Under the pieces are notes generated by a model that was not told the DNA's origin, did not search any database, and saw only the letters and a program-made list of their open reading frames with translations. A DNA stretch of 64,000 nucleotides, from the NCBI RefSeq assembly GCF_024166365.1, contig NC_064842.1, positions 17,517,001 to 17,581,000 on the forward strand, read 5' to 3'. The stretch is from Elephas maximus indicus (lineage: Eukaryota; Chordata; Mammalia; Proboscidea; Elephantidae). The number at the start of each line of letters is the position of its first letter. Position 1 is the stretch's first letter. Shown here in pieces: positions 1 through 10,870 of the stretch. The translations under genes and the position numbers were made by a program.

Positions 1-1396
1 AGACGTATATGTAAAACTTCATCAAGTTTGTGCACTTTGTTGAATGCACATTTTAACTCAGAAATATTTTTTAAAATGTTTATTTTTTTGTCACAAATGT
101 ACACAACAGAGCATACACTAATTCAACTTCTACATGTACGATTCTCAAAAATATTTGTAAATATTAAAAAAATTTAAGAGTCATAATTTGCAGGAATTAT
201 CCAAATTTTAAAGCATAAAAATGCCATTCTCATATTGAATAAATGTTTGTTTACTGAATGATTAAAACATTTCTAACACATTAACAAGCTGTAAGTCCAT
301 GGCGGGGGATATATACTGAGTGTTTTGAAAGAAAACTATATTTACCTATTTTAAAAAGATGCCATTATTTCAAAACTTGGTGACTGAAAGTTAACCTATT
401 TAACATGTAAAAAGTTGCTATTTTAAATAACAAGTTTTCACAGCTTATTTTAAAATCTGCTTAAAATTTAGGTTATAATTCAGAATTCCTGAAAATACTG
501 CTTCAAAGGTTCAAACTGATTAATGCAAGAAATTTGTCCTCACAGAAGTTGAACGAGAATCCATCTCTGACCCTACAAACATTCTCCAAAGGTTGGTCTC
601 CAGAACAATCGGATCCAAAAGCAAGTTCTGTCTCCGCTGCATGAGCTAAGCAAGTTACTTGGCGCTGTTTCACTATTAACAAATAGAGTTTTAGCTTATT
701 ACTCGTTGTGATTCTGAGACAAAAGGAGAAACATTTATCAATAGAATGGAGTCTTCGAGCCTCTGTACTGAGGGCTCACATTCAAAGTCCCATCAATCTG
801 CACTAGGTTAATCACGCTCGTGCTCCCTCACTTTCAAAATTCTGGGTCTTCGAATAATGAATTTTTGAAAAATGATTTAAACACTTTATTATTTCTATAA
901 TTTAGTTTAAAAATATAATTCAGTAAAAATCAGTCAATTAAAAATTCTCTGGTAAATATAGTTTTACTTCTGCAGCATTCTGGATAAATACTGTATTATA
1001 TTTGCCTTCCAGCATTAGACTACCCTTAAATGTGTTGTTTACTACAACTTACAAACGCTGGCAAGCAAACTGAATAAATTATTCTAATACACAATTTAGT
1101 TGATATAAATTGCCACATTTTTTTTTAACCAAAAAGAGATTGGAATTAGAAGAGTTGTATTTCAAAATTTCTAAACAGAAGGGTCCTTTGAACCCATGTA
1201 AAGCTGACCTTTTACCGAGCTGAGAGTAAGAAAATGAGATAAAAGCTGAGAGAGGAACCTAGGATTTTATTGTAACTCCAACTGAAAACAGTAAATGTTC
1301 GGTAAAGAAATGGACCTTGTGTTTCAAATGCTCAATGCTACAATGCTTGTGCAATATTCTACGCCCCTCATTCTCACCAAACGCTGACATACTTAC
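1..1396. other. CNST intron 6, unassigned AT-rich sequence
   Basis: No exon, RNA gene or intact mobile element was recognised. A fragment at about 75-150 (ACACAACAGAGCATACAC and following) resembles the retroelement inserted at 48512-48925. The stretch 540-840 is less AT-rich, but neither strand gives a consortin-like peptide. Confidence 0.5.
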
Positions 1397-1511
1397 TCTT
1401 GATGTGTTGTGCAAAATGTAGTAAGGCGTTCCAAATCTTCACCATCAAATCCTTTGTCTGAATTCCTCTGAGACGCAGCTGTATGTGGTTGTACAGTTTT
1501 CCATTTTGTTT
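1397..1511 (-). CDS. CNST: CNST exon 6 (115 bp), last CNST exon in the window
   Basis: The acceptor is AAATTTAG|AA at 1511 and the donor is CAAGA|GTAAGTATG after 1397. The exon enters with AA (completing Glu), reads TKWKTVQPHT, then a segment equivalent to the human RNSEKGFNGEDFERL block, and ends THQ plus GA (phase 2). Substitutions relative to human as I recall it are mostly conservative. The next exon, which should begin in the Asp/Glu codon and continue PLLSKHK in human, was looked for in bases 1-1396 and not found, so the gene continues past the window edge. Confidence 0.92.
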
Positions 1512-1961
1512 CTAAATTTAAAATATTTATTAGTCACTGGCCCTTACAAAACATATTTCGGAGGGAAAAAATAGTTGACGGGCACTGCTGATAAAGGTTA
1601 GTACACGATTATCTTCTCAAACTATCCAGAAGTTAACACAGAAATATTTAAGTGATTACTTTTCAACATAAATATCCCAGAGACTAAATTAGCCAGTAGG
1701 GCATGCAAACTGATCAGAGAAAAAAATGAAAATAACCACAAGCATTCTTTTCTGATCATTGACATGAAGAGAAAAACATAAAGAAAAAAGTTTCTCACAA
1801 GAATATAGGATTATGGTAAAAATGTTACTTTCTTTGTAACATTAACTTCGCTGTGGAAACATCTATTTCCTGACTTGCAAAACAGGTCAAATATGTTAAC
1901 TTTCTAAATAGCAACTTGTTAATTACTGATAGTTCCACATTCTACATTAGTTTGTACTTAC

Positions 1962-2048
1962 CCCACTGTTCTTGAATGGCAGAAAGATTTGCAAGCAATT
2001 GCTCATGATATAACCGTTCAAGCTGAATGAATTTCATTGCTTTCTCAT
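1962..2048 (-). CDS. CNST: CNST exon 5 (87 bp)
   Basis: The acceptor is TTCTATTCAG|AT at 2048 and the donor is CAGTGGG|GTAAGT after 1962. The exon begins with two bases that complete Tyr from the microexon and ends with one base (G) of the next Glu codon. The peptide EKAMKFIQLERLYHEQLLAN and AIQEQW is essentially invariant relative to human consortin as I remember it. The heptad-like spacing of Leu/Ile suggests an amphipathic helix, together with the preceding exons resembling a TPR-like helical hairpin; that last point is inference. It is separated from exon 6 by a short 450-bp intron. Confidence 0.95.
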
Positions 2049-2949
2049 CTGAATAGAAAATTTGAGGAAAACAGAAATCTAGACTTGTTACATTTGGCCC
2101 CATATTTGAAGAGGAATATCCTATTAAAGTTAAGAAAGTTGCAACTAACAAAAAAATGAGAGGGCTCTGTAATATTTCTAAATTTAAACATATATAAAGT
2201 TTCTTGGTTTTGAGGTAGGTAGATTTTAACGCAGCACTGAACGCAGTAGCTATTGAGTTCCGTGTTATCAGCAAACAGTAGAAACTAAAAGACAGCTTTA
2301 ACGCTCAAGGGATGCCCGCTCTCTAATATAATTCTAGCAGGGTCAATTAAAAGTAATTTAATTGGAATCCTGGAGTCTAAATTTCTCTCCTTAAATTACC
2401 TTCTGTCAAGCAACTATATTACCCTCTAGTCAAGTGTTTATTTCCAGTTTCAAATCACCTTGATCCTTTAATTCCTACTGAATGGTTTTAGCACCTTATT
2501 TCCCACAAGATCAAAGAATCAAATGCTCAAACAATGACAGAGCAAAAAATTACATAGATCTTTTGATTAAATTTAATTAACTTGCCACAGTAATTTTTGT
2601 AATTGTTATGTGATGCCATTTTCTTCTAGAAAGGCTTCTGAACTTCTGTCTTCTCATCCACAGCACACGTATTTGCATTTTATGAGGACGCGATAAACTG
2701 TCCAACTGCCTACCTTCCTCTGGTCAATGTCCTAAGAGTTGATCCAGAAGGAAAGATGAGAAAAACTCATGGCTTAGCTTTTTGTCCTTCCCATGATCAC
2801 TCAGGTTCAGTTCTCTCTCTCCTTTGTAGTTTTAAAGATATTCCAAGGATCATAACATAGGCCAGCAAGAAGCAGGAATGATTCCATTTTCCTTTGCTCA
2901 TGACATAAAATATACCAGTATCTCTTAAACTTTATCTGAAAAACATGTT

Positions 2950-3065
2950 CAAATACAGATTCATGGGTTTGATTGCTAGAAATTCTGATTCAGTAGGTCT
3001 GAGGTAGGGCCCATGAATTCACATTTCTAAGAAGCTCCCAGGGAAGCTGATACTGCTAATCTGTG
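2950..3065 (-). mobile_element. MER5A-like hAT DNA transposon fragment
   Basis: AGAAATTCTGATTCAGTAGG, then AGGTAGGGCCCATGAATT and AAGCTCCCAGGGAAGCTGAT, are typical of MER5-type non-autonomous elements. Termini are worn. Confidence 0.6.
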
Positions 3066-3505
3066 CTGGATTACATCATATTCATCGTTTGGTTTAAAAA
3101 TAATAACGAGAGAGTTATATCTTCATTAGATCTTCAACATATTCAATAACAGACTGCCACTGTCTGAAGGTATATCACAGTTTGCTTGACAGAGGTCAGA
3201 ATCCCTCCATCTGTCTGGTCAGAGATGTAGGGAAAGTCAACAAGGCTAGGAGGCAAAGCAAACCACCACAACAGGGAAAAATCGATGCTTATTACACCTT
3301 TTCTTCTGGAGGGTATATACTGGGCTATCCCCCTCCCCCAAAGAAAAGCAAGAGAAGAAATCTTCCCTGTACAAATGTCAACATGCTGCATCACCCAACA
3401 CCACTCAGACTGTTTAGTACTAGGGAAAAAGTCCATTTTCTCTTTGCAGGTACACAGCCGTTATAAGACAATCATGGATTTCCGACGTGAAATACACTTG
3501 ACATG

Positions 3506-4016
3506 TGCCACGGATTGAATTGTGTCCCCTAAAAATACATGTCAACTTAGTTAGGCCATGATTCCTAGTATTGTGTGGTTGTCCTCCATTTTGTGATTGT
3601 AATGTTATGTTGAGAGGATTAGGGTGGGATTGTAACACCACCCTTATTCAGGTCACCTCCCTGATTCAAGGTAAAGGGAGTTTCCCTGGGGTGTGGCCTG
3701 TACCACCTTTTATCTCTCAAGAGATAAAAGGAAAGGGAAGCAAGGAAAGATCTGGGGACCTCATACCACCAAGAAAGCAGCACCAGGAGCAGAGTGCATC
3801 CTTTGGACACGAGGTCCCTGTGCCTCGGAAGCTCCTCGACCAGGGGAAGATTGAGGACAAGGACCTTCCTCCAGAACAGAGAGAGAAAACCTTCCCCTGG
3901 AGCTGACGCCTCGAATTTGGACTTGTAACCTACTAGACTGTAAGAAAATAGATTTCTCTCTGTTAAAGCCATCCATTATGGCATTTCTGTTACAGCAGCC
4001 CTAAATGACTAAGACA
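3506..4016 (+). mobile_element. Solo MaLR-type LTR (511 bp) with exact 5-bp target duplication
   Basis: It starts TGCCACGGATTGAATTGTGTC and ends AATGACTAAGACA. ACATG flanks it on both sides (3501-3505 and 4017-4021). The LTR shares its 3' half with copies at 26319-26839 and, inverted, 30879-31498, so this is a recurrent MLT1/MaLR-related family. ORFs inside it are LTR sequence, not genes. It lies in CNST intron 4, 368 bp from the microexon. Confidence 0.85.
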
Positions 4017-4384
4017 ACATGCTCTACCATATGACTGTTACTTGACTTCTGTTTAATATAAAGAAAATGCAATTAATATTTTACTTTTATTTGTTTCAGC
4101 ATTTTTTTTTTTTTCTGGGTACACAAATATTTAGATTTTGGTAAAATTACTGCTTGTTCACAGAAGGTCAAATTTGGGCAGTTCTAGGGAATTTTTTGGG
4201 ACGACAAACATTTCCTACATCTTGTTTTGTGTGGTGGTTACATGGGTGGATACAACTATCAAAACCCATTGGACCCTTATGAGCTATACATTTTATTGTA
4301 TATAAAGTATACCTCAAGTTTAAAAAAAAAAGGTGATTCCCTAAGACTTGTATGAATTTCTTCTTGTAATTAAGAAAAGGATAC

Positions 4385-4415
4385 AGTCTTCCTCCTGGAA
4401 ATAGGACTCTGCTAT
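4385..4415 (-). CDS. CNST: CNST exon 4: 31-nt microexon encoding IAESYFQEED
   Basis: The minus strand has a strong polypyrimidine tract (CTTTGGTTTTGTTTGTTTTT) ending in AACAG at 4416. It is followed by 31 bases reading ATA GCA GAG TCC TAT TTC CAG GAG GAA GAC T, then the donor GTATCC. Ten codons plus one base fill the gap between exon 3 (ends ...CLHQ) and exon 5 (begins with the last two bases of Tyr, then EKAMKF) and match consortin exactly at this place. Because 31 is not a multiple of three, skipping would shift the frame. The donor is weak and a solo MaLR LTR ends 368 bp downstream in the intron. The exon is too short for ORF-based gene finding and was located by searching for the missing peptide. 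Confidence 0.92.
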
Positions 4416-4429
4416 CTGTTAAAAACAAA

Positions 4430-6490
4430 CAAAACCAAAGGAAATTAAATTAACGTTTGGATGAAGAGACAAACTTGGAAGAAGTCAGGACCTTGAAACT
4501 CTGAAGTCTTTAATATCAAACTACAAAAACTCTTAACTATGTTATCACTTCAGAGAAATGTGACCTTAAGCACAGGTCACAATTCTGAAGCTACTCATCT
4601 CAAGCGAGGCAAAAGTACACATTCTTTGGTCTTTACATTAACCTTTTCTTCCTATTCTATTTCAAGTGAAGGCGAACCCCATTGATTCATTAGAGTTTAG
4701 AAGTAAGAGCTCTAAACATGAGCAAAACGAGACAGAGGCTTACAAGGGATAACACAAGTGAAAAAACTACTTTGTTTATTATAAATTAAAAAGTTGAAAT
4801 ATGTTACTTCACATGAGAGCTTAAAGACACATTCATTTCATATCCGTTTCACAAACTACTTGCTGAAGATCTATGGGACACTGACTTTTTGGTTCTGTTT
4901 TGATATTTAAGAAAAGGTCAGGCCAGCTGCTAAGAGTTGAGTGATAATGTGTGGGACATGAACAAAGTCATAAATGTCGCACACTCTAAAGCACATTAGA
5001 TGAGGAGTCTAGACACCAGGATCTGGTCCCAGTTGAGGCTTGTCACTTCCCACATTAGCTCTAAGGCACCTTCAAATTAAAAAATCCCTTGATTCCAAAT
5101 ACTTTGGGATCTTTTATTTAGATATAACATTTCCGAATGGGCCAGCAAAACTAAGGGTATTCACTGAAAAATATTTATAATATACTGACTTTGTTATATT
5201 TAGAGTATTTCATATAAGAACTTTATACTTTTAAAACAGTTCCCACTTAACTCTTACTAGATCTCTAGGAAATGTTTATATTCTATTTATAGATCACTAT
5301 CTATGGAGCAGTTCTACTCTGTGCTATTGGGTCACTATCAGTTGGAATTGGTTCAGTGGCAATGGGTTAACAGTTATTTCCATTTTCCAGGTAGATGCCA
5401 ATGCAGAGAACAATAAAGTACTTGTCTAACCTATAAACTAGCAATAAAAAGGAAACAATAAAGTATCACAGAAATGGTTTTTCCCAAATCCCCAATGTTG
5501 GTGGAGACAGCATACCTTTAAAGGGAAGTATCTGCCTAGCTTAAGATACATTTTATCGATTGAACATATTAATATTTCTCTATACACGATACAGATGACT
5601 AGACTCACATTACCTTTCCATAAATTTTCAGTTTAATCTAAAATTTGATTCCACACTTATTTTATATTTTGAGGACTCTGCAAGGAGGGAACTGATTTTC
5701 AAGATTTTGGTTTTCTTTTAACAGCTCATGGTTATAATAGTATAATAGCATTAATTTGAACCTAATCAAATTGTCAATATTCAACCACTTTTTACTTATA
5801 AAATAGGAATTCCATATGGTTCAGCTAGGGGTGTGCTGTTTAACAGTTTAACAGTCAGCTCTGTGGGCTAGGAGGAAGACCTGATATGTGGTGTTTGTGC
5901 ATTTCTTTGGTGTCAACACTCCCATCTGGGCCAATTTCAAGCTCCCCACGTGCTCGACATCATTGAACACACCCCCCATGAGCCAGTTCTAGCAGACTCC
6001 AGCACGTCACTGCGTTGCACCTAATGAAAATGACAACTTTCCATCTATGACCCCTGGCGAAAAACCTGTGGCATGCACAGAGTCTCCCACCTATACTTGG
6101 GCTGAGATAGAATTTTAGGTTGCCCATCAAAATAAAATGTCTGGCTCTTCAAAGGGATTTTGCTTGCCTTTTTGCATCTGTGCATCATTGACACATTTAT
6201 TTATGAACAGTTCTCATTTAAGACGTCTTAGTTTATACCTATTATGTGCCAGAATTCCTGGCAGTGCAGAAATAGAGTTTTCAATTAGCATTCACGTTTC
6301 TGTAGCAATTCCAATACCATAAAGCCCAATCCACAAAAGTAAAATGTGTTTCCAGGTAAAAGGACAGCTTGAAAACTGAACATACAGAGTATGTCCCTAT
6401 AAAAACATACCCCTAGCAAGTGCAGCAGGGCAAAAGAAGTTTTTTTTTTTTTTTTTTTAATGTCCCGTATGTCTAAAACTTAGAGGCAAC
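4430..6490. other. CNST intron 3, mostly unassigned
   Basis: Only a SINE tail at 5301-5370 was recognised. The segment 5880-6120 is richer in GC and looks like an old dispersed element, but I could not name it. No coding potential was seen. Confidence 0.45.
5301..5370 (+). mobile_element. AfroSINE 3' fragment
   Basis: GCAGTTCTACTCTGTGCTAT, then a decayed version of the GGTCGCTATGAGTCGGAATC tail and GGCAATGGGTT. The tRNA-like head is missing. Confidence 0.7.
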
Positions 6491-6504
6491 CTAGCAGAGC
6501 AGAA

Positions 6505-6735
6505 AGGATGTGCCGTTTAGAGATGAACGACCTGACTATATTCTAGTCTAAGCTTGGCCACTTTACGGTTGTGTGACCTTGGACCTGTCATTTCACTTTC
6601 CTGAAATCTCAGCTTCGTTATCTGTAAAACAGGGACAATACCTACAACGGTATGAGGCAAGGTTGTTTCAAGGACTAAATAAGAGGGTATGTATCTAGCA
6701 TAGCACACATGATCGTAAGCACTCAAAATGGTTTG
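6505..6735 (+). mobile_element. MIR SINE
   Basis: The core motifs TTGTGTGACCTTGGACCTGT, TTATCTGTAAAACAGGGACA and a tail resembling TAAATGAGTTAATACATG...CACTCAA are in the canonical order. Confidence 0.75.
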
Positions 6736-6859
6736 AATCAGAGTCTGAACCAGAAGTGCAAGATGCAGAGTAGAACCGTGTGAAGAAGTAAGTTGAAAAC
6801 CATCATGGGAAGGCAATGGTTTTAGGGTTACCCCCATTTCAGGTTTCATTTACCCACGA

Positions 6860-8190
6860 GGAGCAAAAAAGGGAAAGTGTCACTTGGTCATATTCTCACA
6901 GGGTGGCTTCAAGAATTCCAGTGGATCCATTCCCTGCCTGGGTCTGAGAACAGTTTCAGTATTCCACATGAAAAGCTTCCAAGTGTATCGTATGACTTCG
7001 GTAGTGACTTGTAGCTTAAAGAGATCCTGCAATCACATTAAATAAGTCAACCTGTGAAAGATTATTTATAGCCAAGAACAAGAATGTTTAAGTAGAATCT
7101 TGCAGAATTCTAAGAGCTAAAAACACAAGTCTATAAGCAACGTAATTGTCGCCATATTTCTGAAGGGCTTCAGTACATATTCATCCATATAATATCACCT
7201 TAAAAATCATAATTTTCCTAAAATTAATTTTCCCTCTCTAATTCCTTATCTCTGCTAATGACACTACCATTCTCCCCAAGTGGATCTCCTAGAGTCATCT
7301 CTGACTTCTCCTTCATCCCTTTTTGCAATCGATCACCAAATCCTAGTGAGTCTTCCTTTTTAAGATCTCTAATTCACCCCTCTCCATTTCCACTGTTGCC
7401 ACCTTAACCAAGAGGCTTTTCTTGCCTTACGCTGGAACTATGTTATCTTTAGCAAAATTATGCATAACTTAAGGAGCCAAATAGTTCTATAAGGTTTGTA
7501 AAGGAAAGCAGCAGCCCCTGCCCCTCTTGTCCTATTCCCTTTCCTTAAGAAAACTCACTTAGATTTACTCTACCTATTTTTTTAAACCTCTACATCACTA
7601 AATATTAAGCCTATATTTGCCATTTCTTGATTTTTTACTTTTAGAAGATGAGGATTAAGTCTTTTACTCTCTCCCCATCCCAGCCCTACAAACACACACA
7701 CTCTCCCTCTCATACTTCCCCTGCCATGATAAGGTACTGATTACTACAATTGTTATACTGTAGTAATGGTTAGATCTATACCTTATCATGAGCCAAGACA
7801 TGCTGCAAACTATGATTATTTTTCCTTTCCTGGAGGGAGATTTTCTTTAAAGGAGGGGGCATAGTTTTCTATGTATCATTCATACAACTCTAAACACTCC
7901 ACAAATTTCTAAATCTCTCCCAATATATTCAGAGAATCAAGTATTCAGAAACAGTAAATGATAGAAAAAGTCTCTCCCCAGACCTGTCTGATCCACTCTA
8001 AACAGGACTGGTTTAGACTAGTCTTGGTATAGAGCTGTCACCTTAGAATCTTCTCTCATTAATGCCTAGAGATTCCCTTCACCTCTCTTCTGGGTGGGAT
8101 CTCCAGTTTCCTGTGTCTCATATCTTCTAGCTCTTTGGTTTACTCCATTGTTTTGGTGAAACCATCCTCTAGTGGCTTCTTGAGAAAGGA
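6860..8190. other. CNST intron 3, unassigned with one hairpin
   Basis: Pyrimidine-rich tracts and old sequence with no recognised family. The perfect-stem hairpin at 7725-7790 is listed separately. Confidence 0.45.
7725..7790. repeat. 66-bp two-part perfect-stem hairpin
   Basis: CATGATAAGGTA (7725-7736) pairs with TACCTTATCATG (7779-7790), and TTACTACA (7741-7748) pairs with TGTAGTAA (7759-7766). That makes 20 perfect pairs around a 10-nt loop with a 4/12-nt internal bulge. Confidence 0.7.
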
Positions 8191-8199
8191 CAGAAAGGA

Positions 8200-8840
8200 T
8201 ACAGAGGAGATACCAGAGGCCCTGAGGTGGGAGCATCCTTGGTATGTCTAGGGACTGCTAGGAGGCCAGCGTACCTGGAAAGGAGTGAGTAAAAGGAGAG
8301 CTTTAGGATGAAGGTCTGAGAGGTAACAGGGGCAGATCATAGAGGACCATGGTGAGGATTTTGGTTTTCACTCTGAATGAGAAGGGAAGCCATGGGAGAG
8401 TTTTGGACAAAAGAGTGACAGGACATGACATACATTTATCTAGATCACAGTGAGTACTATGTAGAGGAAAAAAAACTAAAGAGAAATAAGGGTGAAAGCA
8501 GGTAGGTTTCTGCAGTGAGGAGTTTACTGCAAGAATCCAGGTGAGATTTGATGCTGTCTTGGACTCAGGTGACAGCAGTACAGGTGGTAAGAGGAGATAA
8601 TATTATGGCTATATTTTGAAGTTGAGCTGCAAGACTTGCTGATGGATTGGATTTGGGCATGGGAAAAGTGAGCAAAGGATGAATTCAAAGTATCTGGTCT
8701 CAGCATTTGGAGGTATGGGGTTGCTTTAACAAGAGGAGGAAGACTAGGAAAGCAGCGTATTTGGGAGGAAAATAAAAGTTTAATTTTGGACATTTTAAAT
8801 TTGAGATGAAAATTATACATCTCAGGCTGCTGGATAATTT
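8200..8840 (+). mobile_element. Old dispersed repeat, family not named
   Basis: The GATCATAGAGGACCATGGTG ... AGTGACAGGACATGACATAC ... CAAGAATCCAGGTGAGATTT ... TTGCTGATGGATTGGATTTG order is one I recognise from many placental genomes. A further piece of the same kind seems present near 43225-43290. Confidence 0.55.
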
Positions 8841-9211
8841 AAGTCTGGAATTCAAGAAAGAAAGATGGTGACAACCACAGGACTGGCTGAAATCATCACC
8901 CAGGGCATGAGTTTAGATTAGAAGAGATTAAAAAAAAAAAAATCGAACCCTGAGCTACTTCACTGTTTAAAAATTAGTAAAATGTGGGAGACCAGCAAAT
9001 GAGCCTGAGAAGGCATGGCCAGTGAGGAGAGCCGTAAAAGGCAAGAGTAAGGTGTCCCCAAAAGCAAATAGAGAAAGTACTTAAAAATAGAACAAGAGAT
9101 CAACTTGTCAAACACTTTTAATAGCTCCAGTGAAATTAAAACTGAGACTTGAGCCCTGAATTAGACACCACTGAGGGCACTAGTGACCTTTACAATGCAA
9201 TTTTGGCTGAG

Positions 9212-9404
9212 TAGTAGGTGGTGCAAATGTTAACATGCTTGGCTGCTAACAGAAACGTTGGAAGTTTGAGTCCATCCAGAGGTACCTCGGAAGAAAGTCT
9301 AATTCTGAAAAATCAGCCACTGAAAACTCTAGGGAACACAGTTCTACTATGCACACATGGAGTCGCTATGAATTGGAGTCAACTCCACAGAAACTGGCTG
9401 GTTA
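9212..9404 (+). mobile_element. AfroSINE, nearly full length, diverged
   Basis: A tRNA-like head (TAGGTGGTGCAAATGTTAAC, GGCTGCTAAC) is followed by AGTTTGAGTCCATCCAGAGG (B-box region) and the tail GAGTCGCTATGAATTGGAGT. Confidence 0.85.
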
Positions 9405-9537
9405 AAGATTCTTGACAACCGAATGCAATGTGTGATCCTTGACTAGATTCTACTTTAAAGGACCAATGGTTGTAAAGGATGGTCTTGGAAAACTTGGGGG
9501 AAATGTGAATATGTGCTGTATGTTAAATAATAGTGTT

Positions 9538-9584
9538 ATATAGGGTCGCTATGAGTCGGAATCGACTCGACGGCACTGGGTATC
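9538..9584 (+). mobile_element. AfroSINE tail fragment, very well conserved
   Basis: AGGGTCGCTATGAGTCGGAA and TCGACTCGACGGCACTGGG match the tail of the family almost perfectly. Only about 47 bp are present, so this is a severely 5'-truncated copy. Confidence 0.85.
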
Positions 9585-9593
9585 AACATCTAA

Positions 9594-9778
9594 TTTCTTG
9601 GAGTTGATAATGACATTGTAGGTTATGTAGAAGAGTATCTTTGTTTTGGGGAGATATATGTATAAGCATTTAGGGGTGAAGTTCCTTAATGCCTGCAACT
9701 TACTTTAAAATGTTTCAGTGGAAAAAACATGTGTGACAGAGAGAGAGAAGGAAATAAATTTGGCAAAATGTCAACCAT
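9594..9778 (-). mobile_element. L1-type 3' region fragment, inverted partner of 10612-10870
   Basis: The reverse complement shares CATTTTGCCAAA, ACTTCACCCCTA, CCCCAAAACAA and CCTACAATG in the same order with the plus-strand copy at 10612-10800. Confidence 0.6.
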
Positions 9779-10029
9779 ATCTCTAGGTGAAAGGCACAGT
9801 GCAATGGGCTGGAGATTACTGAAATGAATATAATGTAGCTCCATTCCCCTCAGGGAGGTTATAGAAGATTTTTTATCCCTGGGCTGAGCAGGGCAGCCAT
9901 CAGCTAACTCCTGTTGCCTGAAGCCTCAAATTGCCGAAGGTGTTGCCATTTCTTTGCTGACCCCTAGCTTTCATTTCCATAAAGTGATCTTTGAATTAGT
10001 GGCAGTGCGTATATAGTTGTAATGCTTAA

Positions 10030-10185
10030 TATTTATTTGGGTTTTACTGTGTACCAAGCACTACGTTAAGTGCTTTTACATTCATTACCACATTTAATCT
10101 TCTAGAGCTTTCAGAAGAAGACACTGAGAGACACTTAGCTTGTTAGTGGCAGAGCCAAAGCCCACACTCTTAAACCACCACTGTA
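10030..10185 (+). mobile_element. MIR SINE, 3' half
   Basis: TTACTGTGTACCAAGCACTA, then AGTGCTTTTACATTCATTAC and a worn GTTAGTGGCAGAGCCAAAGC. Confidence 0.7.
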
Positions 10186-10504
10186 TTCTGTAAGCGTCTT
10201 TCCCAAGAGAGAACAGATTGCTGAGATATTTAAGACGCATAATCTACAGCACTCAGCAAAGGGATATGTTCCTGAGGGGTGGGAGTGGAATTTGACTTTG
10301 AAACATAAAAAGCTTAAAAAATAATCAGGTCTGATCAAGATTGTTACCATCTTACTGCCTAAAAACATGATTTTCTAATAGGTCTGCTTCCACCACAGGA
10401 TCACCTGCCAACAGAAAAAAGCATTCTTCTCTTCATGTAAGAAGGAACAATGATGTAAATGCCTTGAGAAGATTTGTTCATACCTGCTATTTCTACTTCT
10501 ACTC

Positions 10505-10870
10505 TAAATCTTGTCTTTAATAGAACTTTTTAAATTGAAATCCTATAGAAAAGTTCAAAGAATAGTAACACCCAGTCATATAGCTTTCACCATGATTTGT
10601 CAATTGTTCACATTTTGCCAAACGTTCTCTCTGTCTCTTCCTCTCTCTCATATATTTTACCACTGAAATATTTTTTAAGTCAGTAAGCAGTGTTCTGACA
10701 CTTCACCCCTATATACTTGCTTGCACATGTCTAACCCCAAAACAAGGATACTCTCTAAAACCTACAATGATATAATTAACCCCAAGAAATTATACATTGA
10801 TACAATAATATTATTTAATATACAGCCCATATTCAAATTTCCATCAAGTTGTCCCAAATAGATGCAGTGA
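10505..10870 (+). mobile_element. L1-type 3' region fragment
   Basis: TTGTCAATTGTTCACATTTTG, ACACTTCACCCCTATATACT, CCCCAAAACAAGGATACTCT and a segment ending AAATTTCCATCAAGTTGTCC are a familiar old LINE 3' sequence. The exact subfamily is not assigned. Confidence 0.55.

Noticed and set aside
540-840. Possible further CNST exon
   Set aside because: Translation of the minus strand gives stops and no consortin-like peptide, and no matching acceptor/donor pair in the required phase was found.
3571-3972. Overlapping plus and minus frames of more than 110 codons
   Set aside because: Both are inside the solo LTR 3506-4016, with exact target duplications, and are not conserved as frames in its sister copies.
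5880-6120. GC-richer block that might be a conserved element or exon
   Set aside because: No open frame with family resemblance and no splice-site pair; it reads like an old dispersed repeat that I could not name.
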